64,000 nucleotides of DNA from positions 1-64,000 of the forward strand of contig NZ_BLAE01000063.1 of assembly GCF_009687865.1 (NCBI RefSeq). Reading direction: 5' to 3'. This DNA is from Acrocarpospora macrocephala. Its GTDB lineage: Bacteria; Actinomycetota; Actinomycetes; Streptosporangiales; Streptosporangiaceae. Both the position numbers and the translations under genes were made by a program. Below the pieces are notes generated by a model. It worked only from the letters and a program-made list of their open reading frames with translations, was not told the origin of the DNA and did not search any database. Positions 60,374 to 64,000 of this stretch are shown one piece after another (the stretch's first letter is position 1; every line of letters begins with the position of its first letter).

Positions 60374-61105
60374 TTAGAACGGAACCCGGGCCACGCAGAA
60401 CACCGTCTGCCCGAACGGCGGCCGGACGAACCGCTCGATGAAGCGCGTGGCCGGCACCACCGTACGGTCATAGATCTTGACCAGCCGGGGATTCGGATAC
60501 CCGACCCCGCCCCGCCGCACGGCCAGCCACCAGGCGATGCCGCCGAGGAAGTTGATCGGCTTCAGCACGTCCACGTCCAGCCCCGCCGCGGCGATGGTCC
60601 GCCCTAGCGTCGCCGGCGTATACCGCGTGACATGCCCAACCTTCTTATCGAAGTCCCCATAAAGCTGCATATATCCGGGCACCCAAATAATGATCTTGCC
60701 CCCGGGCTGGGTGACCTCCGCCAGCGAGCGCAGCGCCGCCACGTCCTCCTCGATGTGCTCCAGGACGTTCATCAGCACCACGGTGTCGACCTTGTTCTCC
60801 AGCGGAATCGCGGTCGGCAGCCCGAACTGCAGCACCTCGATGTCATCCCGCTCGACGAACCGCTTCTCCAGCTGCTCCACGCAGTACGGATCGAAGTCGC
60901 TCACCACCAGCCGATCCAGCCGGGGCAGGAACTGCTCGGCGAAGTGCCCCAGCCCGGACCCGATCTCCAGCATCGACCGCCCGACATGCGGCGCGACCAT
61001 GTCGAACTCATATTGCCGGTAATTCCGGGCTTCGTCCCCGCCCAGGTGGTTCTCCAGGGCCTCGTCTCCAGCCGCCGGCTGAACTACTCGGTCATACCCA
61101 GACAT
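60374..61105 (-). CDS. Class I SAM-dependent methyltransferase
   Basis: A 243-residue methyltransferase. Motif I is MLEIGSGLGHFAEQF, the acidic SAM-ribose position is in VSDFDPY, and NVLEHIEEDVAALRSL and the GGKIIIWVPGYMQLYGDFD blocks follow. The C-terminus holds an aromatic/basic segment (WWLAVRRGGVGYPNP). The substrate is unknown; the fold resembles methyltransferases of glycolipid or small-molecule routes. It is divergent from the NB-ARC ATPase gene. Confidence 0.9.
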   Translation of the reverse strand: MSGYDRVVQPAAGDEALENHLGGDEARNYRQYEFDMVAPHVGRSMLEIGSGLGHFAEQFLPRLDRLVVSDFDPYCVEQLEKRFVERDDIEVLQFGLPTAIPLENKVDTVVLMNVLEHIEEDVAALRSLAEVTQPGGKIIIWVPGYMQLYGDFDKKVGHVTRYTPATLGRTIAAAGLDVDVLKPINFLGGIAWWLAVRRGGVGYPNPRLVKIYDRTVVPATRFIERFVRPPFGQTVFCVARVPF

Positions 61106-61197
61106 GAAATCCTCGTTCGTGGCAGGGGGCGGTGCGGAAAGTCTAGTGCCCCGAGCCGTACGGATGATTCAGAACCCGCGGTCCCGGCATCGAGGGT

Positions 61198-61203
61198 TAC
61201 GAT
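61198..61203 (+). promoter_or_regulatory. -10 box of a leaderless promoter (first NB-ARC ATPase)
   Basis: TACGAT at 61198-61203 ends 6 bases before ATG 61210, with no ribosome binding site between. A -35 box is not clear. Confidence 0.5.
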
Positions 61204-61209
61204 TCGTGA

Positions 61210-63192
61210 ATGCCCGCCGAACTGGCCAGCTTCGTCGGCCGCAGGTCGGAAATCGCCGTGATCACGCGACTGCTGGACCTGTCTCGCCTGGTCACGCTGA
61301 CCGGAGTCGGCGGAATCGGGAAGTCCCGGCTGGCTCTGGCGGTGGCCGAGACCGTGCGGGCGAGTTTCCCCGACGGCGTCACCCTGGTGGATCTCGCCAA
61401 GGTCCGTGACCCCGACCTGCTCAGCCACACGGTGGCGGGCGCGCTCGCCGACCAGACGACCCGGCTGCAGGAGGAGTCGCTCGCCGCCTACCTGGCCGAC
61501 CGCCGCCAGCTGCTGATCTTCGACGGCGCCGACTCGCTGGTGGACGGCTGCGCCCAGCTGGCCGAGACCCTGCTCAAGGCCGCCCCCGACCTGCGGATCA
61601 TGGTCACCAGCCGGCAGGCGCTGGACGTGGCGGGGGAGTACCTGTTCGTGGTCGGCCCGATGGCCAAACCCGAGGCGATCGCCCTGCTCAACGAGCGCGC
61701 CCAGCGCTCCCTGGTCGAGGACGGCGGGCTGTGCGAGCGGCTCGACGGCATCCCGCTCGCCATCGAACTGGCCGCCGTCTGCCTCGCCGACCAGTCGGTG
61801 GCGGAGATCATCCGCGGCCTCGACGACCGCTTCCACCTGCTGGACGGCCTGCGGGCCGTGATCGGCTGGAGCCACGAGCTGTGCTCCCCGGGCGAGCGCC
61901 TGCTCTGGGCCCGGCTCGCGGTCTTCGCCGGCCGCTTCGACCTGTCCGCCGCCGAGGAGGTCTGCGCCGACCGCGTCATCCCGTCGCACGAGGTGCTGGA
62001 CCTGATCAGCGGCTTGGTGGAACGCTCGATTCTGGTCCGCGAGGAGGGTTCCCGCTACCGCATGCTGGCCACCGTCCGGGAGTACGGCGAGGAGTGGCTG
62101 CACCGCCTCGGCGAGGAGGAGACCTTCCGGCTCCGCCGCCGCCACAAGAACTACTACCTGCGGCTGGCCCGCCAGGGCGAGACCGAGTGGTTCGGCCCCG
62201 GCCAGGAGGAGGTCTTCGCCAGGACCCGCGCCGAGCACGGCAACCTGCGCAGCGCGCTGGAGTTCTGCCTGAGCGTCCCCGGCGAGGTCCGCGACGGTCT
62301 CGACCTGGCCGCCAGCCTCTGGTTCTTCTGGGTCGGCTGCGGCTACCTCGGCGAGGGCCGCCACTGGCTGGAGCAGGGACTGGCGCTCGACTCCGCGCCG
62401 ACCCCCGAGCGGGCCAAGGCGCTGTGGGCGGGCGGCTACGTGGCCCTGCTGCTCGGCGACATCGACCACGCCGTCGCCCTGCTGGAGGAGTGCCGCGAGG
62501 GCGGCGACAACCGGGCCGACAACAGGACCAGGGCCAGGGCCGTGCACCGGCTCGGCTGCGCCGCCCTGTTCACCGACGACCACGCCGCCGCCGTCCCGCT
62601 CCTGGAGGACGCCCTGGACCAGTACGCCTGGCTCGGCATCGTGGACAGCCAGGTCCTGCTGGGCAAGGTCGAGCTGGCCATGTCCCTGGCCTTCGCTGGC
62701 CGGTTCGACGACAGCGCCAAGCTCTGCCAGGAGGTCACGGCCGAATGCGAAGCCCACGGCGAGAGCTGGGTGCTGTCGTACGCGCACTACGTCCAGGCGT
62801 ACGCGCACTGGGCGAACGGCGAGCTGGCCGCCGCGGACCGGCTGGCCCGCGAGTCGCTGCGGCTCAGCCGGGCCTTCAACGACCCGGTCGGCACCGTGCT
62901 GGACGTGCAGTTGCTGGCCCTGGTGCTGGGCGACGCGGAGGAGCACGAGCGGGCGGCGCTGCTGCGGGGCGCGGCCGCCAGGCTGTGGCGTTCGGTCGGC
63001 CCGCCGCTGTTCGGCTCGCGGCATTTCCACGCCTCACACGCCGCCGGTGAGACGCGGGCCAGAAGTGCCCTGGGGGACGCCGGGTACGAGGCCGCGCTGG
63101 CCAGAGGCCGCCAGGCCGGTCTGGACTATGCGTTAGAAATATCTTCCCAAGGAGTGGTTTTCTCCACAGGTGTGGTCCATTACCGGCCCTGA
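61210..63192 (+). CDS. NB-ARC/STAND ATPase with TPR-like tail (first of a tandem pair)
   Basis: A 660-residue STAND-class ATPase of the type found in AfsR/LuxR (LAL-like) regulators. The N-terminal AAA+ part has P-loop GVGGIGKSRL (K38), Walker B LLIFDGAD, the sensor RIMVTSRQAL and GIPLAIELAA; a winged-helix region follows (ERLLWARLAVFAGRFDLSAAE). The C-terminal half (300-620) is alpha-helical TPR-like. Unlike usual regulators of this type it has no SARP domain at the start and no LuxR HTH at the end (it stops at STGVVHYRP). It may act as a signalling ATPase without direct DNA binding. Confidence 0.88.
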   Translation: MPAELASFVGRRSEIAVITRLLDLSRLVTLTGVGGIGKSRLALAVAETVRASFPDGVTLVDLAKVRDPDLLSHTVAGALADQTTRLQEESLAAYLADRRQLLIFDGADSLVDGCAQLAETLLKAAPDLRIMVTSRQALDVAGEYLFVVGPMAKPEAIALLNERAQRSLVEDGGLCERLDGIPLAIELAAVCLADQSVAEIIRGLDDRFHLLDGLRAVIGWSHELCSPGERLLWARLAVFAGRFDLSAAEEVCADRVIPSHEVLDLISGLVERSILVREEGSRYRMLATVREYGEEWLHRLGEEETFRLRRRHKNYYLRLARQGETEWFGPGQEEVFARTRAEHGNLRSALEFCLSVPGEVRDGLDLAASLWFFWVGCGYLGEGRHWLEQGLALDSAPTPERAKALWAGGYVALLLGDIDHAVALLEECREGGDNRADNRTRARAVHRLGCAALFTDDHAAAVPLLEDALDQYAWLGIVDSQVLLGKVELAMSLAFAGRFDDSAKLCQEVTAECEAHGESWVLSYAHYVQAYAHWANGELAAADRLARESLRLSRAFNDPVGTVLDVQLLALVLGDAEEHERAALLRGAAARLWRSVGPPLFGSRHFHASHAAGETRARSALGDAGYEAALARGRQAGLDYALEISSQGVVFSTGVVHYRP

Positions 63193-63210
63193 GCGTGATT
63201 TGCTGCGGGC

Positions 63211-64000
63211 GTGAATCTGCCCGCCGAGACGAGCACCTTTGTCGGCCGCGACACCGAATTAGCTGAGGTCAGCCGATTAATGGGCGATTCACGACTGGTC
63301 ACGCTCACCGGCCCTGGCGGGGTCGGCAAGACCAGGCTCGCCATCCGCGCCGCCGCCACCGGAGCGGAGCACGTTTACTTCGCCGAACTCGCCGCCGAGC
63401 AGAACGGCGACCTGCTCGCGCACGCGGTCGCCGCCGCGCTCGGCCTGCGCGAGCAGTCGGTGCGCCCGCAGGCGGAGGTGGTGGCGGAACACCTGGCCGA
63501 CAAGCGCCTGCTGCTCGTCCTGGACACCTGCGAGCACCTCATCGACGCCACCCGGGACCTGGTCACCCACATCCTGGCCAGCGCCCCCGGCGTGCGCGTG
63601 CTGGCGACCAGCCGCCAGCCGCTCAGCCTGCCGTCCGAATGCGTCTACCGGGTCGAACCGCTCACCGACGCCGACGCCCAGCGCCTGTTCTGCGACCGCG
63701 CCGTCGCCGTCCTTCCCCAGTTCACCCCCACCGACGCGGTGGTACGGCTCTGCACCCGCCTCGAAGGCATCCCGCTCGCGCTCGAACTGGCCGCCCGGCG
63801 GCTGCGCGCGCTCTCCCCCGAGGAGATGGCCGACCGGCTGGATGATCGGTTCGCGCTGCTGGGCGGCGGGGGCCGTACCGGACGGCATGACGGGCTGCGG
63901 TCGGCGGTGGGCTGGAGCCACGAGCTGTGCACGCCCGACGAGCGGCTGCTCTGGGCCCGGCTGTCGGTCTTCGCCGGGTCCTTCGACGTGGAGGCGGCCG
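63211..64000 (+). CDS. NB-ARC/STAND ATPase, second of the tandem pair (cut by window end)
   Basis: The frame runs from GTG 63211 to the window edge (263 residues seen). It repeats the order of its neighbour: LPAETSTFVGRDTELAEV, P-loop GPGGVGKTRLA, Walker B LLLVLDTCEHL, RVLATSRQPL, GIPLALELAA, and WSHELCTPDERLLWARLSVFAGSFD. It lies 18 bases after the stop of the first gene, on the same strand, so it arose by tandem duplication and is probably co-transcribed. The tail is outside the window, so a C-terminal HTH cannot be excluded. Confidence 0.9.
   Translation, partial: MNLPAETSTFVGRDTELAEVSRLMGDSRLVTLTGPGGVGKTRLAIRAAATGAEHVYFAELAAEQNGDLLAHAVAAALGLREQSVRPQAEVVAEHLADKRLLLVLDTCEHLIDATRDLVTHILASAPGVRVLATSRQPLSLPSECVYRVEPLTDADAQRLFCDRAVAVLPQFTPTDAVVRLCTRLEGIPLALELAARRLRALSPEEMADRLDDRFALLGGGGRTGRHDGLRSAVGWSHELCTPDERLLWARLSVFAGSFDVEAA

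Noticed and set aside
61084-63030. Minus-strand 648-codon frame over the first NB-ARC ATPase
   Set aside because: Gln/Gly/Ala-rich shadow with no motif; the plus strand has Walker A and B motifs.

Overview
The window is high-GC DNA with GTG and TTG starts, many TANNNT boxes 6-8 bases upstream of start codons (leaderless mRNAs), class F sortases, DmdR/IdeR-type and SpoIIE-type regulators and an actinobacterial-type SerC. This points to a filamentous actinomycete. Streptosporangiales is my best guess, but that is inference.

Layout. 0-2.4 kb: tail of an IS66 transposase, a DUF2238 membrane protein, a SIMPL protein. 2.7-4.6 kb: a Ro60 (TROVE) gene preceded by two tandem Y-RNA-like structures, the second carrying a tRNA-mimicking module in circularly permuted order. 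4.65-16.8 kb: a cell-surface gene set: a small LPFTG protein, a membrane-anchored DUF916-like protein, a 2994-residue lectin/FN3/Ig/DUF11 adhesin, a small secreted protein homologous to the adhesin C-terminus, and an anchored DUF11 protein. It resembles the WxL/Csc surface complexes of Firmicutes, with Tyr in place of Trp. 17-25 kb: YciI, DinB, a GT2 glycosyltransferase, a Ni/Co ECF transporter (cbiMN-cbiQ-cbiO), a STAS antagonist, an SDR/crotonase pair, a rhomboid protease and a BlaI-like regulator. 25.6-33.9 kb: serC, a regulator with a LuxR HTH at each end, a Tat-exported heme peroxidase, a receptor-like protein with an external periplasmic-binding domain, citrate synthase and pdxH. 34-43 kb: MFS exporter, DtxR-family regulator, SpoIIE phosphatase/kinase, an aldo-keto reductase divergent from a TetR gene, a RhuM/Fic pair and an IS30 remnant. 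43.3-47.2 kb: hydrolase, a three-gene membrane operon starting with a 54-aa protein, and an acyl-CoA dehydrogenase. 47.5-52.6 kb: three secreted anchored proteins with an unusual sorting motif and two class F sortases. 52.6-64 kb: an acidic protein, a His-rich secreted protein divergent from an L,D-transpeptidase, a thiolase, a 50-aa secreted peptide, an OmpR-type two-component system, a methyltransferase, and two tandem NB-ARC/TPR ATPases, the second cut by the window edge.

Functional threads: (i) cell-surface construction (DUF916/WxL-like set, LPxTG and P-x-G-G-x-x-T-G substrates, two sortases, L,D-transpeptidase, wall-polymer-type glycosyltransferase); (ii) Ro60/Y RNA RNA surveillance; (iii) metal and stress control (CbiMNQO, DtxR, SpoIIE, STAS); (iv) fatty acyl metabolism (SDR, crotonase, acyl-CoA dehydrogenase, thiolase). 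Large opposite-strand open frames are GC-driven shadows and are left out.
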